This document shows positions 51,449 to 59,536 of a stretch of DNA of 64,000 nucleotides, in pieces; position 1 is the stretch's first letter, and every line of letters starts with the position of its first letter. This DNA is from Curtobacterium sp. MCBD17_013 (GTDB lineage: Bacteria > Actinomycetota > Actinomycetes > Actinomycetales > Microbacteriaceae). Location: positions 1 through 64,000 of the forward strand of contig NZ_QKTU01000002.1 of the NCBI RefSeq assembly GCF_003234565.1, given 5' to 3'. A program made the position numbers and the translations under genes. A model generated the notes under the pieces. It worked only from the letters and a program-made list of their open reading frames with translations. It was not told the origin of the DNA and searched no databases.

Positions 51449-53623
51449 TCAGGCGGGCCGGAACCGGCGGAGCCGCAGACTGTTGCCGACGACGAACACC
51501 GAGGACGCGGCCATGGCGGCACCCGCGATCATGGGGTCGAGCAGCCCGGCCATGGCGAGCGGGAGCGCGGCGACGTTGTACGCGAACGCCCAGAACAGGT
51601 TGCCGCGGATCGTCCGGAGTGTCCGTCGGCTCAGGGCGATCGCATCCGCCGCGGCCGCCAGGTCACTCCGGACCAGGACCACGTCCGCGGCGTCCATCGC
51701 CACGTCGGACCCCGTGCCCATCGCGATGCCGAGGTCCGCGGCGGCGATCGCGGCCGCGTCGTTCACACCGTCCCCGACCATGGCGACGACCGCCCCGGCA
51801 CGTTGCAGGTCGGTCACGGCGCGGTGCTTGTCCTCGGGTCGCACCTCGGCGACCACCTCGTCGATGCCGACCTCGGTGGCGACGGCACGGGCGACCTCCT
51901 GCCCGTCGCCGGTGAGCAGGACCGTCCGGAGACCCATGCGTCGCAACCGCTCGACCGCGGCGCGACTCGTCGGGCGGACCGCGTCGGCGACGAACACCAG
52001 GCCGAGGACGTGGCCGTCGCGTGCGACCGCCACGACGGTCCGCCCGGTCGCGGTCGCCCGCTCGACGTCGGCCACGAGTGCTGCCGGCAGGGGTGTCGCT
52101 CCGAGCCCCGTGACCCAGCCTGGACGACCCACGCGGACCACGGCGCCGTCGACCACGGCCTCGACGCCGGATCCCACGGTGGAGCGGAAGGCCGAGACGG
52201 TCGCAGCGGTGTCGTGACCCGCGCGCTCCACGAGGGCGCGCGCGACCGGGTGTTCGGACCGACGTTCCACGGCGGCGGCCAGGGCGAGCACGGTCTCCTC
52301 GTCGGTCCCCGTGCCGGGCGCGAGCACGACCTCCCGGACCTGCATGCGACCGGTGGTGACGGTGCCGGTCTTGTCGAGCACGACGGTGTCGACGCGCCGG
52401 GTGACCTCGAGCACCTGCGGGCCCGTGATGAGCACCCCGAGCTGCGATCCACGGCCGGTCCCGACGAGCAACGCCGTGGGCGTGGCGAGACCGAGGGCAC
52501 AGGGACAGGCGATCACGAGCGTCGCGACGGCGGCGGCGACCGCCGGACCGGTTCCGGACCCCATCGCGAGCCAGCCGACGAGCGCGACGAGCGCGAGGCC
52601 GATCACGACGGGGACGAACACCGCGGAGACCCGGTCGGCGAGCCGTTGCACGGACGCCTTCCCCGTCTGGGCGCGGACGAGGAGGCGACCGATCCGCGCG
52701 ACCTCGGTGTCGGCGCCGATGCTCGTCGCGGCGACGACCAGGGCCCCGCCGACGTTCACGGTGGAGCCGGTCACGGCGTCACCGACCGCGACCTCGACGG
52801 GCACGGACTCGCCCGTCATGATGCTCGTGTCGACGGCGGAGGTCCCCTCGACGACGACACCGTCGGTGGCGATCCGGTCGCCGGGACGGACGACGAACCG
52901 GTCGTCGACGCGGAGCGCCGTCGTGGGCACCTCGACCTCCCGACCGTCGCGCAGCAGGCGGGCGGTCGGGGTGCCGAGGTCGAGGAGCGCCCGCAACGCG
53001 GCCCCCGAGCGACGACGGGCCCGGAGCTCGGCCACGCGGCCGGCGAGCAGGAACACGGTCACGACCGCGGCCACCTCGGCGTAGGAGTGCGTCCCGGCCC
53101 CGTCCCGGCCGGCGAGACCGGCCATCAGGGACCAGACCGACCAGAGCAGGGAGGCGGTCACCCCGAGCGACACGAGCGTGTCCATCGTCGCGGCGCCGTG
53201 TCGGGCGTTCACGACCGCCGACCGGTGGAACGGCCACGCGCCCCACGCCGCGATCGGGAGCGCCAGGACGAGCGCGACCCAGGTCGACCCGGGGAACCGC
53301 AGGACGGGCACCATCGACAGCGCGACCACGGGCAGGGCGAGCGCGGCGGAGACAGCGAGTCGGCGACGCAGGGGGAGGGCGGGGTCCCGTTCCTCGACGT
53401 CCGGTTCGGGCAGGTGCGCGTGGTACCCGGCGGCCTCGACCGTCCGGATCGCGTCGGGGACCCCGATCTCCGGCGGGAGGAGGACCGTGGCGGTCTCGGT
53501 CGCGTAGTTGACGCTCGCCGCCACGCCGGGCAGCTTGTTGAGCTTGCGTTCGATGCGGTTCGCGCACGATGCGCAGGTCATGCCCTCGATCGCGAGGTCG
53601 ACCGGTGCGGCGGTGTCGCTCAT
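51449..53623 (-). CDS. copA: Copper-translocating P1B-type ATPase
   Basis: 724-aa membrane ATPase exporting Cu(I). An N-terminal heavy-metal domain has C17 and C20 (GMTCASC). Eight helices follow, with the CPC metal motif (ACPCALGLATPT), the phosphorylation loop DKTGTVTTG, the SEHPVARA motif and the hinge GDGVNDAAA. The ATG overlaps the CopZ stop (ATGA), so both genes are one transcript under the CsoR-type operator at 53872-53886. CPC and context indicate Cu(I) or Ag(I) rather than zinc. Confidence 0.93.
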   Translation of the reverse strand: MSDTAAPVDLAIEGMTCASCANRIERKLNKLPGVAASVNYATETATVLLPPEIGVPDAIRTVEAAGYHAHLPEPDVEERDPALPLRRRLAVSAALALPVVALSMVPVLRFPGSTWVALVLALPIAAWGAWPFHRSAVVNARHGAATMDTLVSLGVTASLLWSVWSLMAGLAGRDGAGTHSYAEVAAVVTVFLLAGRVAELRARRRSGAALRALLDLGTPTARLLRDGREVEVPTTALRVDDRFVVRPGDRIATDGVVVEGTSAVDTSIMTGESVPVEVAVGDAVTGSTVNVGGALVVAATSIGADTEVARIGRLLVRAQTGKASVQRLADRVSAVFVPVVIGLALVALVGWLAMGSGTGPAVAAAVATLVIACPCALGLATPTALLVGTGRGSQLGVLITGPQVLEVTRRVDTVVLDKTGTVTTGRMQVREVVLAPGTGTDEETVLALAAAVERRSEHPVARALVERAGHDTAATVSAFRSTVGSGVEAVVDGAVVRVGRPGWVTGLGATPLPAALVADVERATATGRTVVAVARDGHVLGLVFVADAVRPTSRAAVERLRRMGLRTVLLTGDGQEVARAVATEVGIDEVVAEVRPEDKHRAVTDLQRAGAVVAMVGDGVNDAAAIAAADLGIAMGTGSDVAMDAADVVLVRSDLAAAADAIALSRRTLRTIRGNLFWAFAYNVAALPLAMAGLLDPMIAGAAMAASSVFVVGNSLRLRRFRPA

Positions 53624-53847
53624 GCCTCCGCCAGCGCGTACCCCGCGTCGTCGACGGCGGCCGCGACCTCGGCGTCGCCGAGCGGACGCTCGCTCGTGAC
53701 CGTCGCGGTCGAGATCCCGCCGACCTGCAGGTCCACCACGACGCCGAGGACGCCCGGGAGCTCGCGGAACGCCTCGTCGACGCTCATGACGCAGTGCTCG
53801 CAGGTCATCCCGCTGATCCGGTAGTCGGTCGTCGTCGGCTCGGTCAT
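53620..53847 (-). CDS. copZ: CopZ-like copper chaperone (HMA domain)
   Basis: 75-aa soluble metallochaperone of ferredoxin-like fold. The metal motif is GMTCEHC near residue 13. It would hand Cu(I) to CopA. The start follows GGGAGAC. It overlaps copA by 4 bp and lies directly downstream of the CsoR operator. Confidence 0.92.
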   Translation of the reverse strand: MTEPTTTDYRISGMTCEHCVMSVDEAFRELPGVLGVVVDLQVGGISTATVTSERPLGDAEVAAAVDDAGYALAEA

Positions 53848-53871
53848 GCTCGTCTCCCTCGGTCATCGCGA

Positions 53872-53886
53872 TACCCTGGCGGGGTA
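53872..53886. promoter_or_regulatory. CsoR-type operator
   Basis: TACCC-TGGCG-GGGTA is a 5-5-5 inverted repeat that matches the TACCC-n5-GGGTA-type copper operators known for CsoR repressors. It lies between the divergent copZ-copA and csoR genes, so copper would relieve repression of both. Confidence 0.75.
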
Positions 53887-53923
53887 CCGCACCACGATAC
53901 CGCCAACGACCGGGAGGCACGGC

Positions 53924-54226
53924 ATGACCGACGAGACCACGCACCACCACGGGTACATCTCCGCGAAGGACGACTACCTGAAACGGCTCCGGCGCATCGA
54001 GGGGCAGGCGCGCGGCCTGCAGCGGATGGTCGACGAGGAGCAGTACTGCATCGACATCCTGACCCAGGTCTCCGCGATGACGAAGGCCCTGCAGTCGGTC
54101 GCCCTCGGACTGCTCGACGACCACCTCGCGCACTGCGTCGCCGACGCCGTCGCGGAGGGCGGTGATGCCGCGGACGAGCGCATCCGAGAGGCATCGGCGG
54201 CGATCGCGCGACTCGTGCGCTCCTGA
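53924..54226 (+). CDS. csoR: CsoR-family copper-sensing repressor
   Basis: 100-aa all-helical metal-sensitive repressor. Cu(I) ligands fit the C-H-C pattern: Cys in EEQYCIDIL, then HLAHC (HxxxC). GGGAGG lies 7 nt before ATG 53924. Divergent from copZ-copA with the operator at 53872-53886 between them. A His-rich N-terminus (TTHHHGY) is extra to the core domain. Confidence 0.92.
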   Translation: MTDETTHHHGYISAKDDYLKRLRRIEGQARGLQRMVDEEQYCIDILTQVSAMTKALQSVALGLLDDHLAHCVADAVAEGGDAADERIREASAAIARLVRS

Positions 54227-54272
54227 TCGGGCGCGGCCGCCGGTGACGGTGGTGCTCCCTACGCTGCAGTCC

Positions 54273-55184
54273 GTGGCCGAACCGGTGGGTGTGTGGTGGG
54301 CGCGACGGCAGTGGTCGCGCGGGCGCGACGTGCCCTACGCCGTCGGTGAGTTCCGCGAGGCATGGCGTTCCTTCCCGGTCCTCGTGCGCCAGTACCACCC
54401 CGACCGCAACAGCGGCATCGTCCTTAGCCAGATCCCGCCCGCCGCCGACGTCTTCCTGTGTTGGGAGTGTGACGCCGGCCACGTGTTCGTCGCCACACCG
54501 AGCGAACAGCGGTCCCGTCCCGGCCGGGAGCGCCGGCGGTCCTCGTGGTGTCCCGAGTGTGCCGCGCAAGCCCGACCCCGCGGACCGCTGACCCTGCTGC
54601 ACCCCGCCGTGGTGTCGGCCACGGGTCGGGGCGGGGTCACCGGGCCGGCATCCGACGCACCACGTGCGCCCGCTCCGCTCGCGACGCGTCCGGCTCGACC
54701 CACACGTCGTGGCCGGGACGTCTGCACCCGGACCCCCGACCTCCCGGCGGGGACCCCGTTCCGCAGTGCGTGCGCCCCGCGCCCGGCGTCCGCGGTGGAG
54801 GCGCAGCTGCGTGCCGACCTCCGCGCGCGGCTCGAGCACACCGAGGGCGACAACGCGGTGCGTCTCGCCCGACCCTTCTTCGACCACCTCGAGGCGTGGC
54901 CCGACGTCGTGCTCCCGGAGCTCCGCGTCGCGATCGAGTACGACTCGACGGGACGCCACGGTCTCGAGCACGTGGGCCGCCGTGAGGACGCCGACCGCCG
55001 GAAGGACCGTGCCCTCCGAGCCGCGGGGTGGGAGGTCATCCGCATCCGGACCGGACGGCTCCCGGCACTCGGGCCGCACGACATCGAGGCCGGCGGGTGG
55101 TCCCGGCGGACGCTCGCCCGGCTCGTGGACGAACTGCGGGCGGTGCGCGGGGACCTGCTCGTCGACGCCTACCTGCGCGACTGA
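54273..55184 (+). CDS. Zinc-ribbon protein with C-terminal endonuclease-like domain
   Basis: 303-aa protein. The N-terminal part carries two CxxC pairs (CWECDAGHVF and CPECAA), as in DUF4379-type treble-clef zinc ribbons. The C-terminal region (about 180-300) resembles a Vsr/DUF559-like PD-(D/E)xK nuclease fold: acidic PDVVLPELRVAIEYDS followed by RKDRALRAAGWEVIRIRTG. The start is leaderless: TACGCT (54260-54265), 7 nt, GTG 54273. Might act in DNA repair or mobile-element defence; no partner is evident except the convergent GIY-YIG gene. Confidence 0.75.
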   Translation: MAEPVGVWWARRQWSRGRDVPYAVGEFREAWRSFPVLVRQYHPDRNSGIVLSQIPPAADVFLCWECDAGHVFVATPSEQRSRPGRERRRSSWCPECAAQARPRGPLTLLHPAVVSATGRGGVTGPASDAPRAPAPLATRPARPTRRGRDVCTRTPDLPAGTPFRSACAPRPASAVEAQLRADLRARLEHTEGDNAVRLARPFFDHLEAWPDVVLPELRVAIEYDSTGRHGLEHVGRREDADRRKDRALRAAGWEVIRIRTGRLPALGPHDIEAGGWSRRTLARLVDELRAVRGDLLVDAYLRD

Positions 55185-55214
55185 CACCGGGCACGGTCCG
55201 CACGGGGCCCGAGA

Positions 55215-55841
55215 TCAGGTCCGGAGCGCGACGGCCTCGCTCACCCAGCGCGTGTAGAGGTCCCACGGCGCCGGCTGGCCGTCCGTCACGCGGCCGACGT
55301 GCTGGCGGAGGTCGTCCTCGATCCTGAACCACTCCGACCCGGGGTACCGCAGGTGCGCGAACCGGTGGTGTCGGGCGCGTTCCAGGGCGCGCCCACCCCG
55401 TTCGAACCCGAGGAGTTCCTCGTGCCAGAGCCGGGCGAGCCGCTGGCGGGGGTTGGCGGAGGTGCCGATCTTGATGCGCTCCTCGAAGCGGATGTAGTAG
55501 ACCACGTCGACGCGTGGCGGACGTGCCTCGCCGTCGGGCACCGCCCCGACGCGCCACTCGCACACCCCGCAGACCCACCCAGACGGATACCGCACGCCGG
55601 TCCGTGCTCCGCAGGCGGCGCACGGCGCGGGGAGGACGTCGTCGACACCGCCCGTGGCGCCGGCCCACTCGGCCGCCACGGCCAGGTGCTGCGCGCAGAG
55701 CGCGACGGGCGCGTCCGGAGGGACCGGGCGGCGGCAGGACGAGCCGCACACCGGACCCGCACAGGCGGCCGCTCGTGTTCCCAGCGAGCGTCGCGCGGCG
55801 GTCCCGTGGCCACGGTCGTCGATCCCGTCGTGGTTCGTCAC
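55215..55841 (-). CDS. GIY-YIG/T5orf172-like nuclease-domain protein
   Basis: 208-aa protein. Residues 25-105 hold several Cys pairs (CGACGAR region: CAACGARTG, CGVCEWR), a zinc-ribbon-like part. The C-terminal part has VVYYIRFEERIKIGTSANPRQ, a GIY-YIG/MUG113-type core with conserved KIGTS arginine region, and PGSEWFRI with the catalytic-type glutamate. Leaderless start: TACCGT, 6 nt, GTG 55841. Convergent with the zinc-ribbon nuclease-like gene. Confidence 0.72.
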   Translation of the reverse strand: MTNHDGIDDRGHGTAARRSLGTRAAACAGPVCGSSCRRPVPPDAPVALCAQHLAVAAEWAGATGGVDDVLPAPCAACGARTGVRYPSGWVCGVCEWRVGAVPDGEARPPRVDVVYYIRFEERIKIGTSANPRQRLARLWHEELLGFERGGRALERARHHRFAHLRYPGSEWFRIEDDLRQHVGRVTDGQPAPWDLYTRWVSEAVALRT

Positions 55842-56001
55842 CCTCGCACGGTACGGCGGACCCCCGACGCGACGGCGCTCCCGCACCCGATGTGCACGGC
55901 ACGGCGGTCCGTTCCACTCCGCTCGGAAATGGCTGGGAATCGGATTGCCGTACGGAGTCCAGGAAGGCCGACTCCCGCGGAAACACGGGGACCGGGAAAG
56001 C

Positions 56002-56042
56002 ATACCGAGTATCCTTTTCCTGAACCATGCTCACGCATGGTT
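56002..56042 (+). promoter_or_regulatory. Palindromic promoter region of the RraB-like gene
   Basis: ATAC-CGA-GTAT (56002-56012) lies within an AT-richer patch containing a -10 candidate TATCCT (56010-56015). Shortly after, AACCATG-CTCACG-CATGGTT (56023-56042) forms a 7-bp stem that includes ATG 56027. CATACCGA also resembles half of an ArpA/ScbR-type site. Function unproven. Confidence 0.35.
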
Positions 56043-56449
56043 GTATGACGGCCATGGGGAAGATCTGGGAGTTCGGTCGGCGCACGAGCGGCAGCGCGGG
56101 GGAGGCGCTCCTCACCGCCGCTGACCGCGCGTCGCTCGCGACCGTGTCGGGCGCGGTCACCACGGCACGACCGTGGTTGCACTTCTGGTACTGCGACACC
56201 GAGCGGGACGCCCGAGCAGCGGCCGACCGCATGCGCGAGTCCGGATGGGGCATCCGTCGCCTCGGCCGGGCCGTCGGTGAGGACGGATGGGCCGTGATCG
56301 CGGTCCGCACCGTCTCCGTGATCGACGAACGCACGGTGTCCGACGCCCGGCGGTTCTTCACCGACCTGGCCCGTCACCACCACGGTGACTACGACGGCTG
56401 GGAGTACGGCGTCGACGCGCCCGCTCCCTCGCATGCACTTCGGCTCTGA
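56027..56449 (+). CDS. RraB-like ribonuclease regulator family protein
   Basis: 140-aa small cytosolic protein resembling the RNase E inhibitor RraB domain: WLHFWYCDTERDARAAADRM in the middle and HHHGDYDGWEYGV at the C-terminus. Three in-frame starts exist (56027, 56045, 56054); ATG 56054 gives the conserved-looking MGKIWEFGRR. I report the longest; the first ATG lies inside a 7-bp stem-loop (56023-56042). RNase E control in this organism is inference from family name. Confidence 0.7.
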   Translation: MLTHGCMTAMGKIWEFGRRTSGSAGEALLTAADRASLATVSGAVTTARPWLHFWYCDTERDARAAADRMRESGWGIRRLGRAVGEDGWAVIAVRTVSVIDERTVSDARRFFTDLARHHHGDYDGWEYGVDAPAPSHALRL

Positions 56450-56601
56450 CGACGACGTCGACCGACCACGACACCGCTGATCGCGACCGGGCCCGAGGCG
56501 GCCGCGCGCGGCGGGGAGCACGGCGCCGGGAGGTCCTCCGGCGCCGACACGCGGAAGCGGCGGCGCGCACACCGCGCCGCCGCTTCCCTACGCTGTCCCT
56601 C

Positions 56602-57240
56602 GTGCAGCTGTTCCTGATCCGCCACGGGGAGACCCCCACGAACGTCGTCAAGCGCCTCGAGACCCGCGTCCCGGGTCCGGACCTCACCCCGACGGGACGC
56701 GAGCAGGCCGACGCCCTCGCGGCATCGTTCGTGAGCCGCAGGCTGGACGCCGTCTACGTCTCACCGCTCGTCCGGACGCACCAGACCGCGGCCCCGCTCC
56801 TCCAAGGGCGTGACCTGGTCGCGGTGGAACTCCCGGGCCTGCTCGAGATCGAGGCGGGTGAGCTCGAGGGTCACGACGACCGTGCCGCCGTCGAGCGGTA
56901 CCACGGCACGATCGGTGCGTGGGTCGCGGGGGACCTCGACCGTGCGATGCCCGGCGCCATCACGGGCCGCACCTTCCTCGACCGATTCGACGGTGCAGTG
57001 GAGCGCATCGCGACCGCCGGCGACGAGGTCGTGGTCGCCGTGAGCTCGGGCGCGGCCATCCGGGCGTGGGTCGGCCTCCGGGTGGACAACGTGGACCTCG
57101 CGTTCGTGGCCGACCACGTCCTCGGCAACACGGGTGTCGTCGAGCTCCAGGGGTCACCGGACGACGGGTGGACCTGCGTCGCCTGGGAGGGTGCCGGAGT
57201 GACCGCGGGCGCGACCGACGCGGCCGGTGGCGTCATCTGA
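56602..57240 (+). CDS. Histidine phosphatase family protein
   Basis: 212-aa cytosolic phosphatase with intact motifs: LIRHGETPTN near residue 5, SPLVRTHQTAAPL near 55, and VVAVSSGAAIRAWV, in which the second catalytic histidine seems replaced (SSGA instead of SHG). The start is leaderless: TACGCT (56589-56594), 7 nt, GTG 56602. Monocistronic; ends before the strong hairpin at 57343-57379. Substrate unknown. It lies upstream of the autoregulator cassette, but a role there would be speculation. Confidence 0.82.
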   Translation: MQLFLIRHGETPTNVVKRLETRVPGPDLTPTGREQADALAASFVSRRLDAVYVSPLVRTHQTAAPLLQGRDLVAVELPGLLEIEAGELEGHDDRAAVERYHGTIGAWVAGDLDRAMPGAITGRTFLDRFDGAVERIATAGDEVVVAVSSGAAIRAWVGLRVDNVDLAFVADHVLGNTGVVELQGSPDDGWTCVAWEGAGVTAGATDAAGGVI

Positions 57241-57342
57241 CCGTGGCTGGCGGGATCTGACGACGGTCGGAGACCACGCCTCGGCGACCCATGCCGCGCC
57301 TCCCGGCCGACGCCGCCCCCGACCCGAGTCGATGAGCGTGGA

Positions 57343-57379
57343 GAGGGTCCGGGCGCGACCCGAACGCACCCGGACCCTC
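57343..57379. terminator. Strong 11-bp stem-loop between convergent genes
   Basis: GAGGGTCCGGG (57343-57353) pairs perfectly with CCCGGACCCTC (57369-57379) around a 15-nt loop. It lies in the 326-bp gap (57241-57566) between the phosphatase and membrane-protein stops; I see no gene in the rest of the gap. Confidence 0.65.
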
Positions 57380-57566
57380 CGGTGCCCGGCGTCGCGACGT
57401 GCGACGGGGCGTCCACGCGGACGATCGCGCCATGACCCGAACACGGCTCGGTCGCCCTGTGGGCCCGCCTGGTGGCGGGCTGGTCCAGTGTCGATCGCGG
57501 TCCCGACGGGTGCAGGGGGGAAGCATCCACCAGGAGCGCGTGCATGACCGACGCTGGAGGTCTGGC

Positions 57567-58163
57567 TCACGGCACGGGCCGACCCTTCCGTCGGCGCTGC
57601 CGGAGGACGACAGCGCCGACCGCGGCCTGGAGCAACCCTGCGGCGACCGCGGCGAACGGAGCGAGGTGCCCCGTGGACGGCGCGAGCGCGAGGAGTCCGG
57701 ACGCCGCGGTGGCGGCGCCGATCGCGGCGACGACGACCGAGATGCGGCGTGGTGTCGCAGCGACCCTCCGCACGACGACGGCGGCTGTCACCGCCGCGGC
57801 TCCCGCCGTCACCATGAGGCCGGCCTCCACGACCCCGGCCGACGCGATCGGCGGCGAGGGCAGCAGCGGCACGACCCCGACCAGGAGGCCGGCGCCGCCG
57901 AACACGGCGAACGAGACCCGCCCGATCCACGACCCACGGACGGCGTCCCATGCGCCGCCGTCGCCGAACCCGAGCACGAACGCGGCCATGAAGGTCGCGG
58001 CACCACCGAGCATCGCGAACGACGCCTGACCGGACGGTCCGGTGGGACCGCCGGTGGGACCGGCGAGCTGGGCGATGACGCTGGGCAGGGCGCCCACCAC
58101 CAGCGCGGTGCCACCGAGGAGCATCGTGCTGCTCCGCGGTGCGGTGACGCGCGCTGTGGTCAT
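57567..58163 (-). CDS. Membrane protein with about six helices, unknown family
   Basis: 198-aa hydrophobic protein: helices around TMLLGGTALVVGALPSVIAQL, FAMLGGAATFMAAFVLGFG, FAVFGGAGLLVGVVPLLP, AGLMVTAGAAAVTAAVVV, ISVVVAAIGAATAASGLLAL and VAAGLLQAAVGAVVL. The C-terminus is basic (RQRRRKGRPVP). ATG 58163 follows CCGGAG by 5 nt. It is divergent from the ScbA-like gene and shares the promoter region with the ARE-like palindrome at 58265-58287, so it may belong to the autoregulator regulon. Confidence 0.65.
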   Translation of the reverse strand: MTTARVTAPRSSTMLLGGTALVVGALPSVIAQLAGPTGGPTGPSGQASFAMLGGAATFMAAFVLGFGDGGAWDAVRGSWIGRVSFAVFGGAGLLVGVVPLLPSPPIASAGVVEAGLMVTAGAAAVTAAVVVRRVAATPRRISVVVAAIGAATAASGLLALAPSTGHLAPFAAVAAGLLQAAVGAVVLRQRRRKGRPVP

Positions 58164-58264
58164 GTCGGCTCCGGGTCGGTCGGCGGTGGACGGGGACGAC
58201 GCCGGTACCACCCCTGAGACCACGACACCGGTGCCGTTCCGTCCGATCACCAGCAGCGTAACGG

Positions 58265-58287
58265 CAAAACCGTACTGTTGGGTATGC
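58265..58287. promoter_or_regulatory. Candidate autoregulatory element (ARE-like palindrome)
   Basis: Left half CAAAACCGTAC (58265-58275) and right half GTTGGGTATGC (58277-58287) share the inverted pattern A-ACC---AC-GT---GGT-T. Each half agrees at about 8 of 11 positions with the ArpA/ScbR-type half-site (GGYCGGTWYGK). It lies in the divergent gap 58164-58600 that contains no convincing gene, beside minus-strand -10 TACGCT (58260-58255) and a plus-strand TATGCT (58283-58288). This is the place where an ScbR-type receptor would act. Confidence 0.45.
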
Positions 58288-58600
58288 TTCTTGGCCCCAC
58301 TCCGGGGGTGTCGGTCCGGCGGCGCTCGGGGAGGACGGGGGTTCGACCCCAAAACGGGGGACGCAGCCCGTCCCCGTGTACCGCTCCGCCCATGGACCGG
58401 GCAGGCGCGGACCCCGGACGGCGGGACGTCCCGCTCCTCGCGATCCGCGGCACTCCGGGCGCGCGGGCAGCACGACGGCGAGGGCGTGGTGCCGCACGAC
58501 ACGCGTCGTGTACCCCGCGCGAGGTGCACGTCGCCGTCGGGGCGGCGCGACCGTGTGGAACGGGTGGTGTCGCGACGGACCGCTGCCCCATACGATGCTC

Positions 58601-59536
58601 ATGACCGCCACCGAACGTACGTCCAGTACGCGAACCCGAGAGACCGACCTGTCCCCTCACGCGCATCTCCTCCCGGGAGCCCTGGTGCACCGCCGTCAGC
58701 TGACGGAGGTGCTGCTCACTGCGCTCGAGCGGACGAGCGACAGCACCTTCGTGGCGGACGTGCACTGGCCGAGGCGGCACGCGTACTTCGGACCGTGGGG
58801 CACGGACGACGTCGCCGTCGGACCCGCGCTCGCGCTCGAGACGCTCCGTCAGACCGCGATCGCACTCGCGCACCTGCACCTCGGGGTGCCGTTCGGACAG
58901 GCGTTCGTGATGGAGTCGATGCGCGTCGAGGTCGCCGACGACGCGGTCCGCCGCTCCGACCGCCCCGGATCGCCGACCATCGACGTCGTGGTCTCGGAGC
59001 TCGTCGAGCGCAAGGGCGTCGCCGCGTCCTACGACTCGATGCTCACGGTCCGCGACGGCGACCACGTCCTCGCCCGCGGGGGCGGTCGTGCCCGCACCAT
59101 CCCCGGACCCGTGTACCGCCGGATGCGCGAGGGCGCGCCGTCCTCAGCGGACGTCGATCGCCTGCCGCCTCGCCCGAGTCCGGCCGCGCACGGGCTGGTG
59201 GGCGCGCCGACGCCGGACTTCGTCCTGCTGTCCGGTGCCGCGGGCAGCGACGCGTTCGAGCTCTCGCTCGACGCCACGAACCCGGTGTACTTCGACCACC
59301 CGCTCGACCACGTGCCGGGCATGGTCGTGCTCGAGGCCGCGCTGCAGGCCTTCCGCGCCCACGCGGACGATCCGACGCACACGCCCCGCGAGGTCACGGT
59401 CGAGTTCCTCGCCCACGCGGAGCTCACGAGTCCCGTGACGATCACGCTCGAGCGCGAGGACGGCACCGAGGTCGCGGTCCTGTGCCAGGACGGCGTCGTC
59501 GTGTCGCGCGTCCGCGCCTCCGCCTTCCCCGGCTGA
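58601..59536 (+). CDS. ScbA/AfsA-type gamma-butyrolactone synthase-like protein
   Basis: 311-aa protein with two hotdog domains of the A-factor synthase family, which joins a beta-ketoacyl chain to dihydroxyacetone phosphate as first step of gamma-butyrolactone signals. Domain 1 has HAYFGPW and ETLRQTAIALAHLHLGVPFG with E80; domain 2 has FDHPLDHVPGM (231-241) and E245. The position of the essential domain-2 arginine of ScbA (in EAxRQ) reads EAALQ, Leu248. Length fits the family. ATG 58601 is used; ATG 58595 is two codons earlier. Convergent with the ScbR-like receptor gene. The product could be an atypical lactone or butenolide. Confidence 0.88.
   Translation: MTATERTSSTRTRETDLSPHAHLLPGALVHRRQLTEVLLTALERTSDSTFVADVHWPRRHAYFGPWGTDDVAVGPALALETLRQTAIALAHLHLGVPFGQAFVMESMRVEVADDAVRRSDRPGSPTIDVVVSELVERKGVAASYDSMLTVRDGDHVLARGGGRARTIPGPVYRRMREGAPSSADVDRLPPRPSPAAHGLVGAPTPDFVLLSGAAGSDAFELSLDATNPVYFDHPLDHVPGMVVLEAALQAFRAHADDPTHTPREVTVEFLAHAELTSPVTITLEREDGTEVAVLCQDGVVVSRVRASAFPG

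Noticed and set aside
55980-55984. GAAAC upstream of the RraB-like gene as a GlnR box
   Set aside because: No GTNAC or second GAAAC element lies at 11-bp spacing, so it is probably a chance match.
58278-58600. Possible small gene upstream of the ScbA-like gene
   Set aside because: Composition is Arg/Gly/Pro-rich without motifs and no ribosome-binding site or leaderless box precedes it; treated as promoter region.
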